A stretch of 64,000 nt of DNA from an uncultured Lachnospiraceae bacterium (lineage in GTDB: Bacteria > Bacillota > Clostridia > Lachnospirales > Anaerotignaceae). The notes beneath the pieces were generated by a model. It was not told the DNA's origin. It searched no databases and saw only the letters and a list, made by a program, of their open reading frames with translations. The stretch spans positions 26,808-90,807 of the forward strand of contig CALWKY010000046.1 in NCBI GenBank assembly GCA_944381395.1. Direction: 5' to 3'. Below, one piece after another: positions 35,832-43,934 of the stretch. A program made the position numbers and the translations under genes. Position 1 is the first letter of the stretch; each line of letters begins with the position of its first letter.

Positions 35832-36135
35832 CCTGCTTCACATCCTCACTGTTCAGCAATGCTTTCACTGCACTTTCAATGAGTACTTCCAGCTTTGCGG
35901 CATCTACCGCATAGCCTTGCTGTCTTAAAAACTCCAATACATAAGCCTTCTTTTCCTGCCCCATGCCGCTGCCATAAAGCTGTTCTGCCGCAAGTACGGC
36001 AAATTCTACCCATGTTACAATTTCTTCCTGCTGTGTGGCATTGTACTTGCTTTTCATATACGGAATTAAAAATACGGTAATCAATGCTGCCGCTAATCCA
36101 ATCAATGCCTCAAAAATCGGTGTCAAATCTATCAT
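35824..36135 (-). CDS. Phage holin, LLH family
   Basis: A 103-residue protein with one N-terminal membrane segment (IFEALIGLAAALITVFLIPYM) and a soluble charged helical tail (EEIVTWVEFAVLAAEQLYGS), the pattern of LLH holins of Gram-positive phages. Holins open the membrane so that the endolysin can reach the wall. It overlaps the gene before it by four bases and the endolysin gene after it by eight. Confidence 0.85.
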   Translation of the reverse strand: MIDLTPIFEALIGLAAALITVFLIPYMKSKYNATQQEEIVTWVEFAVLAAEQLYGSGMGQEKKAYVLEFLRQQGYAVDAAKLEVLIESAVKALLNSEDVKQDE

Positions 36136-36407
36136 CCTGCATTTCCCCCTTCCGGCGGTTCATTGCGCCATTCCTGTTCTAATTTGTTTTTTTCTTCCTC
36201 CCGTGTCTCAAAAAAAGACTTCAGAAAATACCCTAACATTACCCCAATAATTGCTGTCGCGACCGTGCTGGAAAGATCTTCCGCAATTTCTTCTCTGCCT
36301 AAAAATGCCAATAGATAGGATAACTGCAAATCAAATAACGAAAGAATTAAAATCCATTTCACTGCAATTTTGGTAAAGGTCTTTTTTGTACGCCGTTTAT
36401 TTGCCAT
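36132..36407 (-). CDS. Phage-type small membrane protein
   Basis: A 91-residue protein with a basic N-terminus, two hydrophobic segments (WILILSLFDLQLSYLLAFL and ATAIIGVMLGYFL) and a highly charged C-terminus (ETREEEKNKLEQEW). I do not recognise a named family. Position between the coiled-coil protein and the LLH holin suggests an accessory holin or antiholin. It overlaps the holin gene by four bases. Confidence 0.75.
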   Translation of the reverse strand: MANKRRTKKTFTKIAVKWILILSLFDLQLSYLLAFLGREEIAEDLSSTVATAIIGVMLGYFLKSFFETREEEKNKLEQEWRNEPPEGGNAG

Positions 36408-36412
36408 CTATT

Positions 36413-36661
36413 TCACTTCCCATCCAAATCATGCAGTCTTTGGGCATGTTCTTCCAGCCTTTTATCTTGTTCTTTGTTGTGCGCCCATAATTCCGTATGT
36501 GCTTTTGTTTTTTTTTCATCCATATCTTCCATTTTAGAAGATAGCTCTGCCGTCTTTTCCGTTAAAAGGGTGATGGCATTGGTTAATGGAATCACCGTTT
36601 TTACTACGGTAATCACAAACCCCAGCAGCGTTACCATACCCGCAACAATTTCCCATGTCAT
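36413..36661 (-). CDS. Phage-type membrane protein with a coiled-coil tail
   Basis: An 82-residue protein with an N-terminal membrane segment (MTWEIVAGMVTLLGFVITVV) followed by a long predicted coiled coil (LTEKTAELSSKMEDMDEKKTK onward). It resembles the small proteins preceding holins in Firmicutes phages and is reminiscent of the XhlA hemolysin type with reversed topology. GGGGAGAGAAA precedes the ATG at 36661, so a longer upstream start is unlikely. Confidence 0.75.
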   Translation of the reverse strand: MTWEIVAGMVTLLGFVITVVKTVIPLTNAITLLTEKTAELSSKMEDMDEKKTKAHTELWAHNKEQDKRLEEHAQRLHDLDGK

Positions 36662-36846
36662 TTTCTCTCCCCTTTGATACCATCTGTCTTCCTGTTTTCT
36701 TTTGTATGACAATTACAGCTGTTCCTTCCCCAAAAATCCCCCATCAATAAACTCTTTTACAGGTATGATAAATGGTTCTAATTTTGTTTTTTTACAAAAG
36801 ATTTTCTGTTATCCAAAATCTAATTCTGCAAAGTTTTCGAAAGCGC

Positions 36847-37032
36847 TTAATTCTTGTTTTCTTTTCTGGAATTGTCTATGTAATTTCTTGACTCATACAT
36901 CTGAATCTGGGCAGCTGCATAATAGCGGCACTTCCAATCATGCTTTTCCTGCTCCAGCCTTTGGATTTGATCTCCGGCAATGACCAATGCAATCAAAAGT
37001 ACCATTACTACTACTGTAAAAAGAAATATCAT
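36847..37032 (-). CDS. Small membrane protein, prophage-associated
   Basis: A 61-residue protein with an N-terminal membrane segment (FTVVVMVLLIALVIAGDQI) and a charged helical tail (QRLEQEKHDWKCRYYAAAQ). The form resembles phage Rz/spanin-like or accessory lysis proteins, but no family is recognised. A start at 37032 is supported by an upstream GGGAGGG. A 185-base gap separates it from the next cassette gene. Confidence 0.65.
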   Translation of the reverse strand: MIFLFTVVVMVLLIALVIAGDQIQRLEQEKHDWKCRYYAAAQIQMYESRNYIDNSRKENKN

Positions 37033-37065
37033 ACGTTTCCCTCCCGGTCAAAAAGCATCTTGCTT

Positions 37066-37398
37066 TCATTTCGTTTCACTTTCCGCATCCGTAAGCCAGA
37101 CAATCTCTCTGGTTAATTCTGTGCTCCAAAACCAGTGCATCATCAGAAAAGGAAAACATTCTTTCCATCCGCCTAAATCCCATCGCACCACAAACCCCCA
37201 ATTCCAAATATTACAAACCACCCCGGTTTTTCGTAAGGAAAGATGTTCGGTTTTTGACTCTCTTGTTCTTCTCGTGTAAACTTCATAGATTACTTTTTTT
37301 CCAATTGCCAAACCGTTTTTTTCCGCCTGTACTCTGCCAAAAATAACCGGAAACTTTGTCGACCTATTTCCGTTATCCATTCTTTTTTCTTCTAACAT
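37066..37398 (-). CDS. Hypothetical protein of the prophage-like island
   Basis: A 110-residue protein rich in aromatic residues in its C-terminal half (NIWNWGFVVRWDLGGWKEC, MMHWFWS). AAAGGAACCGATT precedes the ATG at 37398. No family is recognised. It follows the Cro-like gene in the same direction; a copy of the operator half-site GCAAGTT lies upstream at 37483. Confidence 0.6.
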   Translation of the reverse strand: MLEEKRMDNGNRSTKFPVIFGRVQAEKNGLAIGKKVIYEVYTRRTRESKTEHLSLRKTGVVCNIWNWGFVVRWDLGGWKECFPFLMMHWFWSTELTREIVWLTDAESETK

Positions 37399-37548
37399 AA
37401 TCGGTTCCTTTCTTATCCATCTCTTTGGTTTTTTTAGTTTTAAAATATCATTCTATTTATGCAATTTTTTCTTTCGTTTTGTGCAAGTTTTTGTGTAAAA
37501 ATTTTTGTTTTTTCTGGTTTGATTATTTGAACCACAAAGCAAAACCTA

Positions 37549-37752
37549 TCATGTCAAAAAAATATAAATTTTTTCTTGATCGGATAGTTTTAAATAACGG
37601 GCAATCAAGGATGCTTCCTCCACAGAAAATTTTCTTTTACCATTGATCTTTTCACAAAACGAAGTAGTACTGATTCCAATTTCTTTTGCACACGACGCAT
37701 AAGTTTCCCCTTTTTCCCTCATCTTGCCTTTCAAAACATTTAATCTTGTCAT
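37549..37752 (-). CDS. Cro-like helix-turn-helix regulator
   Basis: A 67-residue XRE-type DNA-binding protein, essentially one helix-turn-helix domain (TYASCAKEIGISTTSFCEKING) with a short tail. It is divergent from the S24 repressor at 37934, with operators between, which is the arrangement of a phage CI/Cro switch. GAGGGGGAG precedes the ATG. It would be the first gene of the minus-strand transcript leading to the lysis cassette. Confidence 0.85.
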   Translation of the reverse strand: MTRLNVLKGKMREKGETYASCAKEIGISTTSFCEKINGKRKFSVEEASLIARYLKLSDQEKIYIFLT

Positions 37753-37789
37753 ATATTCTCCCCCTCACCACGATTTACCAAATTTTTCC

Positions 37790-37810
37790 AACTTGCATAT
37801 TAAGCAAGTT
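37790..37810. promoter_or_regulatory. Operator O1 of the CI/Cro-like switch
   Basis: The inverted repeat AACTTGC (37790-37796) / GCAAGTT (37804-37810) lies at the start point of the minus-strand promoter. Confidence 0.65.
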
Positions 37811-37811
37811 T

Positions 37812-37840
37812 AATATATCACTTTGCGCAAGTTAAGTCAA
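37812..37840 (-). promoter_or_regulatory. Minus-strand promoter for the cro-like gene and lysis cassette
   Basis: On the minus strand TTGACT (37835-37840) and TATATT (37812-37817) are spaced by 17 bases. A second operator-like dyad (ACTTTGCGCAAGTT, 37820-37833) fills the spacer. Confidence 0.75.
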
Positions 37841-37849
37841 TATTATCAT

Positions 37850-37889
37850 GCAAGTTTTTAAGAAATTTTCCATCTTTTTTCTTGCGCAA
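37850..37889. promoter_or_regulatory. Further operator half-sites of the switch
   Basis: GCAAGTT recurs at 37850-37856, and CTTGCGCAAT (37881-37890) overlaps the -35 box of the repressor promoter, suggesting autoregulation. With the two sites nearer the minus-strand promoter this makes four. Confidence 0.55.
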
Positions 37890-37910
37890 TGCGAAAGAAT
37901 ATAGTATGAT
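37882..37910 (+). promoter_or_regulatory. Plus-strand promoter of the S24 repressor
   Basis: TTGCGC (37882-37887) and TATGAT (37905-37910) are spaced by 17 bases, immediately upstream of the repressor gene. Confidence 0.7.
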
Positions 37911-37933
37911 CATATTAGGAATGGAGTGATATT

Positions 37934-38785
37934 ATGGAACAGAATGAAAGAAAAGAAATCGGAAAACGGATTTTTGCAAAACGAAAAGAATTGAAGCTTA
38001 CACGGGCAGAGTTGGGTATGAAATTGGGGCTGCATGAATCTACTGTCAAACGATATGAAGACGGAGACATTAAGTCCGTAGATATTGAACGCTTAAAAGA
38101 ATTTGCGCAAGCACTGCATACCAATGTTAGTTTCTTAATGGGAATGCAATGGGATACCGTTCCTATGGACTTGTCAGATCAAGAAGCAAGTGTCATTCAT
38201 GCGTATCGGGAAAACCCGGAAAAGCAACATGCTGTTAATGCGTATTTAGGTATTTGGAATAATGTAACAACCAAACATACAGACATTCATAATTTGGAGC
38301 AGTATACATTATGGAATCAATATACCGCTTTAGACGATTATGGAAAAGACATGGTACGTATAATATTGGAAAAAGAACTTCTGCGTACAAAACAGCAAAC
38401 AGAAACTGTATTTTATAGTATTCCTTATGCCTACGATCTGCCTGCCAGCGCCGGCTGCGGTGAATATGCAATGGATATTGCACATTTTCAAACAGTTATG
38501 CTGACACAAAAGCCGCCGAAAGGCGCAGACTTCTTAGTAAAAGTCAGCGGTGATAGCATGGAACCAAAATTTTGCGATGGAGATTTCGTATTCATCCAGC
38601 GTACCAATAACGTTGTTCCAGGAGAAATTGGCTTATTTTTACTGGATGGTAATATCTTTATTAAAAAATTAGGACAGCAGGAGTTAATTTCTTTAAATCC
38701 CAATTACTCCCCCATTGTACCGGACGCTATGTCCACTGTAACTTGTTTTGGGAAAGTCATTGGAATTTGTGAGGAACAAATTTAG
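37934..38785 (+). CDS. CI-like repressor with S24 self-cleaving peptidase domain
   Basis: A 283-residue regulator. The N-terminal XRE helix-turn-helix (about residues 10-60, LTRAELGMKLGLHESTVKRYE) binds DNA; the C-terminal S24/LexA-type domain has the catalytic serine in VKVSGDSMEP (S208) and lysine in IFIKKL (K244 or K245). A plausible Ala-Gly cleavage site, ASAGCG (A173-G174), precedes it. RecA-stimulated self-cleavage after DNA damage would release the divergent cro-like gene and lysis cassette. It is the only plus-strand gene of the island. Confidence 0.88.
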   Translation: MEQNERKEIGKRIFAKRKELKLTRAELGMKLGLHESTVKRYEDGDIKSVDIERLKEFAQALHTNVSFLMGMQWDTVPMDLSDQEASVIHAYRENPEKQHAVNAYLGIWNNVTTKHTDIHNLEQYTLWNQYTALDDYGKDMVRIILEKELLRTKQQTETVFYSIPYAYDLPASAGCGEYAMDIAHFQTVMLTQKPPKGADFLVKVSGDSMEPKFCDGDFVFIQRTNNVVPGEIGLFLLDGNIFIKKLGQQELISLNPNYSPIVPDAMSTVTCFGKVIGICEEQI

Positions 38786-38822
38786 AAGTAACATGAAAAA
38801 ACATGTTTTTGTTCATTTGTTC
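38773..38822 (+). repeat. Nested hairpin at the 3' end of the repressor gene
   Basis: GGAACAAAT (38773-38781) pairs with ATTTGTTCC, and inside it AACATG pairs with CATGTT before a T run. It overlaps the stop codon and may be a first, weaker terminator. Confidence 0.5.
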
Positions 38823-38900
38823 CGTAAAAATAAATAGAACCCGCTGGATTCTACAACAAATAACTATCTGTAATATAAGAAAATTTTGCAATTAAAAAAA

Positions 38901-38932
38901 TCCCTCAGTTGAACGATCCGAGGGATTTTTTC
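38901..38932 (+). terminator. Terminator after the S24 repressor
   Basis: ATCCCTC (38901-38907) pairs with GAGGGAT (38921-38927), flanked by an A run and followed by TTTTTT. The stretch 38933-39046 holds nothing recognisable. Confidence 0.75.
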
Positions 38933-39046
38933 TATTATCTTATATGATATGTATGTCCTGATTTTTCATGATGTCATCAAAAACAAAGTGAATTCTATAT
39001 TTTGATTGCAATGTTCGTATCTTATCAAACTTACATAAGAAAGCAA

Positions 39047-39076
39047 AAAACCGGAGTTCTTTCGAACTCCGGTTTT
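39047..39076 (-). terminator. Terminator after tRNA-Thr
   Basis: AAAACCGGAGTTC (39047-39059) pairs perfectly with GAACTCCGGTTTT (39064-39076); on the minus strand it is followed by TTTTTT. Confidence 0.88.
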
Positions 39077-39079
39077 GAG

Positions 39080-39152
39080 AGCTGATGACGGGAATCGGAC
39101 CCGTGACCTCCGCACTACCAATGCGACGCACTACCATCTGTGCTACATCAGC
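39080..39152 (-). tRNA. tRNA-Thr (GGU anticodon)
   Basis: A 73-base cloverleaf on the minus strand. The acceptor stem GCTGATG pairs with CATCAGC, followed by discriminator U. The D arm is GCAC...GTGC, the anticodon loop is TTGGTAG with anticodon GGT, and the T arm is ACGGG-TCCGATT-CCCGT. CCA is not encoded. It has its own promoter overlapping the end of sigH and a strong terminator. Its 3' end faces the prophage-like island. Confidence 0.95.
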
Positions 39153-39192
39153 ACATCGTTTGGGTTTCTGTTGTTGTCCCAGCGACTTGTTT

Positions 39193-39221
39193 ATAATAGC
39201 ATATTGATAGTTACCTGTCAA
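39193..39221 (-). promoter_or_regulatory. tRNA-Thr promoter
   Basis: On the minus strand TTGACA (39216-39221) and TATTAT (39193-39198) are spaced by 17 bases. The -35 box lies inside the last codons of sigH. Confidence 0.75.
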
Positions 39222-39849
39222 CACTTTTTTCGAGAAATTTTTCAATTTTCTTTTTCACCCGTTGGAGCGCATTATCAATGGACTTTTCCGGCTTATTTGT
39301 ATACTGCGCAATTTCAAAATAACTTTTTCCCTGTAAATAATATTGCAGAACACACCGTTCAAAATCACTTAAATCCTCTGCAATCATGCTTTCCAGAACG
39401 CTGCGGTTTTCCCGACCAATGAGCAGTGTCTCCGGATCCATGGTGCTATCAGAGTTATTGCCTTGCAGTACATCCAAATACGTACGTTCACTATCTTCTT
39501 CATACACAGGGCGATTCAAAGAAATATAACTGTTTAAAGGTTGATGTTTCTGCCTTGTGGCCGCCTTAATTGCTGTAATCATCTGCCGATTGACACATAA
39601 TTCCGCAAAAGAACGGAAAGTGGTATTTTTATCGCTGCTATAATCGCGTACTGCCTTATACAGCCCAATCATGCCTTCCTGTATGATATCTTCCCGGTCA
39701 GCGCCAATCAAAAAATATGCTCTGGATTTTCCACGCACCAAGGATTTATATTTATTTAATAAAAAGCTTTGGGCTTCCTGGTCTCCTTGTTGTACTCTCT
39801 CTACCAATGCTTCATCGGACAGCTTGGAAAAATTGCATTCTTCGGGCAT
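39211..39849 (-). CDS. sigH: RNA polymerase sigma-H factor (early sporulation)
   Basis: A 212-residue sigma-70-type factor. Region 2 contains ADREDIIQEGMIGLYKAVRDY and the -10-recognition helix, and region 4 is at the C-terminus (YFEIAQYTNKPEKSIDNALQRVKKKIEK). This matches SigH of spore-forming Firmicutes, which directs transition-state and early sporulation genes. The ATG at 39849 has AGAGAGG upstream; longer starts overlap the preceding gene. It follows yacP, its usual neighbour. Confidence 0.94.
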   Translation of the reverse strand: MPEECNFSKLSDEALVERVQQGDQEAQSFLLNKYKSLVRGKSRAYFLIGADREDIIQEGMIGLYKAVRDYSSDKNTTFRSFAELCVNRQMITAIKAATRQKHQPLNSYISLNRPVYEEDSERTYLDVLQGNNSDSTMDPETLLIGRENRSVLESMIAEDLSDFERCVLQYYLQGKSYFEIAQYTNKPEKSIDNALQRVKKKIEKFLEKSVDR

Positions 39850-39869
39850 AGGCTTCGCCTCTCTTCTGT

Positions 39870-40394
39870 TTACTTCATGTACCGCATTTGTTCCAACCAA
39901 TTTCTGGCCTCCTCATCTAAATTGTCTGCCAGAAGATTATTCTTTGGCGATTTTTTCTGTAAATACTGTTGCCTGATGGTATGTTCTGTCTGTTCCACCG
40001 CCATCTTTAGTTCTCTTGCGCTCATACGTACCGCACCATGTCCAGAAATGATGACCTGCTCTAATCCATCGGAGGTAGCTACCTTTACATCATAGTGCCT
40101 GGGCATCTGGCTTACCACTCGTTCAATGTATTGGTCAGCCAATTCTGCTTCTTTGGTATAAACTACATAAATATTATGATATTTTTCCACAGAACCAGGA
40201 TTGCCTTTCACCAAATAGGCGTCAAATACTAAAATAATCGTCATAGAGTGGACGCCCTTATAATTCGAAAGGATGTCCATCAGCCGTAACCTGGCGCTTT
40301 CCAAACTAACTGTATTCATCAGTTCCCGCAGCTCGTCCCAAGCGTGGATAATATTGTACCCATCTACCAATAAAAACTCTCTGGCCACAGCCAA
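39870..40394 (-). CDS. yacP: NYN-domain endoribonuclease Rae1 (YacP)
   Basis: A 174-residue NYN/PIN-like protein. The N-terminal EFLLVDGYNIIHAW supplies the first acidic residue, IILVFDAY the second, and DVKVATSDGLEQ the third of the metal site. In Bacillus, Rae1 enters the ribosome A site and cuts certain mRNAs during translation. It lies between rlmB and sigH, as in Bacillus. Confidence 0.92.
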   Translation of the reverse strand: MAVAREFLLVDGYNIIHAWDELRELMNTVSLESARLRLMDILSNYKGVHSMTIILVFDAYLVKGNPGSVEKYHNIYVVYTKEAELADQYIERVVSQMPRHYDVKVATSDGLEQVIISGHGAVRMSARELKMAVEQTEHTIRQQYLQKKSPKNNLLADNLDEEARNWLEQMRYMK

Positions 40395-40427
40395 TCCCCC
40401 TTTCTTTTCAAAATTGAAATAAGCATC

Positions 40428-41300
40428 TCATTCGTTTTTGCCAAATCTTCTCTGTCTAACCGCTTCGTACATCAGCAATCCCGCTGCTACAGACGCGTTT
40501 AACGATGAGATTTTGCCATACATGGGAATAGAAGCTGTAAAATCACAGTTTTCTCTTACCAAACGGCTGACACCATCTCCTTCGCTGCCAATCACCAAAG
40601 CCAGAGGACCGCCCAGATCTGTATCATAGTAATCCAGCCCCTTCATGTCTGCGCAGGCAATCCACAGCCCTTCTTTTTTCAAATACTCCATGGTCTGTAC
40701 CAAGTTCGTAACCCGTGCCACCGGCATATACTCCAACGCACCGGCAGATGTCTTACCTACTGTTGCATTCAGCCCTACACTGCGGCGTTTGGGAATAATC
40801 ACGCCATGGACACCAGCGCACTCTGCTGTACGCAGAATAGCGCCCAGATTATGAGGATCTGTAATGCCGTCTAACAGCAGTACAAAAGGGTCTTCGTCTT
40901 TTTCTCTTGCAATCCGCAAAATATCTTCCACTTCCACATAATCATGGGCACTGACCAGGGCGATCATGCCCTGATGATTTTTTGTCTGACTCATTTCATC
41001 CAGTTTCTGACGGCTCACTTCCTGGATGACAATGCCTTTTTCTGCGGCCATTGCCACAATGCGTTTAATGGTACCTTCCACATTTCCTTTTTGTACATAT
41101 AATTTTTCCACATCTCTGCCGCTGCGCAGAATTTCCAGAATGGCATTTCTGCCTTCCATTTGGTTTTCATTCCATTCTTTTTTACCGCGGCGGTCTGTAT
41201 CAGTGATTTCTTCTTTTCCGGCTAATTTTCTTGCATAATTCTGATTTGCTGCGGAACGCTGCGGCATGGGGCGTCTTCCATTTGCTCTATTTTTATCCAA
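40428..41300 (-). CDS. rlmB: 23S rRNA (guanosine-2'-O)-methyltransferase RlmB (TrmH family)
   Basis: A 290-residue SPOUT methyltransferase. A basic, probably disordered extension (about 45 residues) precedes an L30e-like substrate-binding domain (GRNAILEILRSGRDVEKLYV). The SPOUT knot domain has DGITDPHNLGAILRTAECAG, LVIGSEGDGVSRL and SLNASVAAGLLMYEAVRQR. The expected target is G2251 of 23S rRNA, methylated with S-adenosylmethionine. It is downstream of mrnC, its usual partner. Confidence 0.94.
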   Translation of the reverse strand: MDKNRANGRRPMPQRSAANQNYARKLAGKEEITDTDRRGKKEWNENQMEGRNAILEILRSGRDVEKLYVQKGNVEGTIKRIVAMAAEKGIVIQEVSRQKLDEMSQTKNHQGMIALVSAHDYVEVEDILRIAREKDEDPFVLLLDGITDPHNLGAILRTAECAGVHGVIIPKRRSVGLNATVGKTSAGALEYMPVARVTNLVQTMEYLKKEGLWIACADMKGLDYYDTDLGGPLALVIGSEGDGVSRLVRENCDFTASIPMYGKISSLNASVAAGLLMYEAVRQRRFGKNE

Positions 41301-41380
41301 AGTGCTTCTCCTTTCTTTCCATTGGACAGCGAAAAGCCGAGGTGAGGGAATTCCTCTCTTCGGCTTGCTATCCTGCTTTC

Positions 41381-41788
41381 TTATACCTGCCAGCCAGCAC
41401 GAAACAGTTCCACCGCTCTTTCTTTTTGCCCAGAAAGATACAAGTAGCCAAATACTGCTTCCAAACCAGTTGCATGACGATAATCAATAATATCTGCATT
41501 TTTGGCAGAAGTATGGGAATTGGCATTCCGTCCCCGATGGAAAACAGCATCTTCTTCTTCCGTAAGCAGCGGACGAATGCGAAAATACATTTCTGCCTGT
41601 GCTTTCGCGTTAACAACTGCTCTCGTTTTACGGTTCAGCTTATTCACCGGCTGATTGCCGCTGGAAAGGGTATATAGCCTTGCCATTATTTCATATACCG
41701 CATCTCCCACATAAGCCAATACCAAGGGAGACAAGCTTTTGACGTCCACTGTCCCGCTTCCACCCAAAATCAAATCCAATTCTTCCAT
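41381..41788 (-). CDS. mrnC: Mini-ribonuclease III
   Basis: A 135-residue RNase III-like protein without a double-stranded-RNA-binding domain. The catalytic segment LVLAYVGDAVYEIMAR and the C-terminal RHATGLEAVFGYLYL match MrnC, which trims the ends of 23S rRNA precursor in Firmicutes. It sits between cysS and rlmB, the conserved order. Confidence 0.94.
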   Translation of the reverse strand: MEELDLILGGSGTVDVKSLSPLVLAYVGDAVYEIMARLYTLSSGNQPVNKLNRKTRAVVNAKAQAEMYFRIRPLLTEEEDAVFHRGRNANSHTSAKNADIIDYRHATGLEAVFGYLYLSGQKERAVELFRAGWQV

Positions 41789-41824
41789 CCATTCTTCTCC
41801 GTTTCTTGATGCACTTGCTTTTTC

Positions 41825-43237
41825 TTAATTCCGAAACCACTGTACGCCCTGACGGGTATCCTTTAACGTAATACCCATGGCTGCCAGCTCATCACGAATG
41901 GCATCCGCTGCAGCAAAGTCCTTATTTTTCTTAGCTTCTGTACGTTTCGCAATAAGCGCTTCAATCTTTTCTGTTTCGGGATCCGTTTCTGCTTCCTCCT
42001 CGATTTCTGCAATGCCCAGTACACCGCACAGATGATCCATCATATCTTGAATCTTCTGCACAAATTCCTTAGATGCTTCCGCCTTTACCTGAATATTGGC
42101 AAAACGCACTAACTCATAAATCGCAGAAATAGCGTCTGCGGTATTAAAATCGTCATCCATTGCCGCTTCAAACTGTACACGGAAACCATCCAGTTCCGGT
42201 AGTTTACGCTCTTCTTCTGGCGTTATTGCGCTATCCTTGCAGTTATCCAGATAGAATTTCATCTCTTTACGGCAGTTCTTAATACGTTCCAAACCATTCT
42301 GACATGCCTGCATCAATTCTCTACTGAAATTGATGGGGCTTCTGTAATGGCCATTGAGAATAAAGAAACGAATGACTTCATAAGGGAACTGTGCTGCAAT
42401 ATCTCTTACAGTAAAGAAGTTGCCTAAAGACTTAGACATTTTTTCGTTATCTACGGTAATAAAACCATTGTGCAGCCAGTACTTTGCGAAAGGTTTGCCG
42501 TTTGCAGCCTCACTTTGGGCAATTTCATTTTCATGATGAGGGAAGATCAGGTCTTCGCCGCCAGCATGAATATCAATGGTATCCCCTAAGTGATGCTTTG
42601 CCATAACGGAACATTCAATATGCCAGCCGGGTCTGCCATCGCCCCAGGGAGAAGGCCAGCTGGGTTCGCCTTCTTTTTTCGGTTTCCACAGTACGAAATC
42701 GGTAGAATTGTGTTTTGCCTCGTCTACAGCAACACGATCGCTGGCACCAGCAATCAATTCATCCAGGTTCTTTTTAGACAGTTTGCCGTACTCTGCAAAT
42801 TTTTTCGTATCAAAATAAACGGTTCCTTTGTCTTCATAGGCATATCCCTTATCGATCAATGTCTGTACCATAGCAATGATGCCGTCCATTTCTTCCGTTA
42901 CTCTGGGGTGTACGCTGGCAGGCTCCACATTTAAGCCCTTGGCATCCTTCAGCGCCTCTTCAATGAAACGGTTGGAGATTTCCGCCATGGTCTTGCCTTC
43001 TTTGTTGGCGCGATTGATGATCTTATCATCTACGTCAGTAAAATTTTGTACATAAGTTACGTCGTAACCTTTATATTCCAAATATCTTCTAACGGTATCA
43101 AAGACCACATAAGGTCTTGCGTTACCGATATGAATATAATCATATACGGTAGGACCGCAGACATACATCTTTACTTTTCCTTCTTCCAGGGGAACGAACT
43201 CTTCTTTTTTTCTGGTCAATGTATTATAAACTTTCAT
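41825..43237 (-). CDS. cysS: Cysteinyl-tRNA synthetase
   Basis: A 470-residue class I synthetase. The HIGH signature appears as DYIHIGNARPYVVFD, a zinc-binding cysteine is in YVCGPTVYD, and KMSKSLGN is the KMSKS loop. The C-terminal DALR/anticodon domain has the normal length. It lies 130 bases downstream of cysE. The Cys T-box further upstream probably controls both. Confidence 0.96.
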   Translation of the reverse strand: MKVYNTLTRKKEEFVPLEEGKVKMYVCGPTVYDYIHIGNARPYVVFDTVRRYLEYKGYDVTYVQNFTDVDDKIINRANKEGKTMAEISNRFIEEALKDAKGLNVEPASVHPRVTEEMDGIIAMVQTLIDKGYAYEDKGTVYFDTKKFAEYGKLSKKNLDELIAGASDRVAVDEAKHNSTDFVLWKPKKEGEPSWPSPWGDGRPGWHIECSVMAKHHLGDTIDIHAGGEDLIFPHHENEIAQSEAANGKPFAKYWLHNGFITVDNEKMSKSLGNFFTVRDIAAQFPYEVIRFFILNGHYRSPINFSRELMQACQNGLERIKNCRKEMKFYLDNCKDSAITPEEERKLPELDGFRVQFEAAMDDDFNTADAISAIYELVRFANIQVKAEASKEFVQKIQDMMDHLCGVLGIAEIEEEAETDPETEKIEALIAKRTEAKKNKDFAAADAIRDELAAMGITLKDTRQGVQWFRN

Positions 43238-43367
43238 GTTTTTCGTCCTTCCTTTCTTGATCTATCTTTTCCGTTTTTTCTAGGAAAAACCGGATTGCAT
43301 ACGATACGCAGTATAATATATTATATCCTCTTTTTCCCGCTTCTGACAAGTGTTTTTACAATAATTC

Positions 43368-43934
43368 TTATGCTGTTATTTCGTTCTTTCCTTCTGATTT
43401 TTCCTGGTGTTTTCTTACAACACGGGCAGGAGAACCCACCGCTGTAGTATTGGCAGGAATGTCTTTCAAAACCAAAGATCCTGCACCGATTTTTGCATTT
43501 TTCCCAATGGTGACAGGACCTAAGACAATGGTACCCGCACCGATGGTTACATTATCCTCTACGGTAGGATGACGCTTGCCTTTTTGTTTTCCAGTGCCGC
43601 CCAATGTCACACCATGATACAGCATCACGTTATTGCCAATCTCCGCAGTTTCTCCAATCACAACACCCATACCGTGGTCGATGAAGAAACGCTTCCCAAT
43701 GGTAGCGCCGGGATGAATCTCAATTCCAGTGATAAAGCGCGTCCACTTAGAAATAATCTGCGCTAAAATCAAATGGTGCTTCTTATAAAGCCAGTGGGCC
43801 ACCCGGTGATTGATAATCGCCCAAAAACAAGGGTAAAGAAAAACCTCTACCGCCATATAAAACGCCGGATCTTTCTCTTTTGTAACTTCCACCATTTCCT
43901 TCCAGTTATGCCTTAATTTTTTCCATACTCCCAT
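43368..43934 (-). CDS. cysE: Serine O-acetyltransferase (EpsC type)
   Basis: A 188-residue enzyme that acetylates serine with acetyl-CoA, the committed step of cysteine synthesis. Left-handed beta-helix hexapeptides ([20 protein letters not shown]) follow an N-terminal helical domain. The active-site [20 protein letters not shown] and [10 protein letters not shown] are intact. The ATG at 43934 has AGGAGG upstream, making the longer start unlikely. It is the first gene after the Cys T-box. Confidence 0.95.
   Translation of the reverse strand: MGVWKKLRHNWKEMVEVTKEKDPAFYMAVEVFLYPCFWAIINHRVAHWLYKKHHLILAQIISKWTRFITGIEIHPGATIGKRFFIDHGMGVVIGETAEIGNNVMLYHGVTLGGTGKQKGKRHPTVEDNVTIGAGTIVLGPVTIGKNAKIGAGSLVLKDIPANTTAVGSPARVVRKHQEKSEGKNEITA

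Noticed and set aside
39075..39422. Plus-strand open frame beginning MRADDGNRTRDLRTTNATHYH
   Set aside because: It is the antisense of the tRNA-Thr gene and the end of sigH, a well-known spurious translation across tRNA genes.
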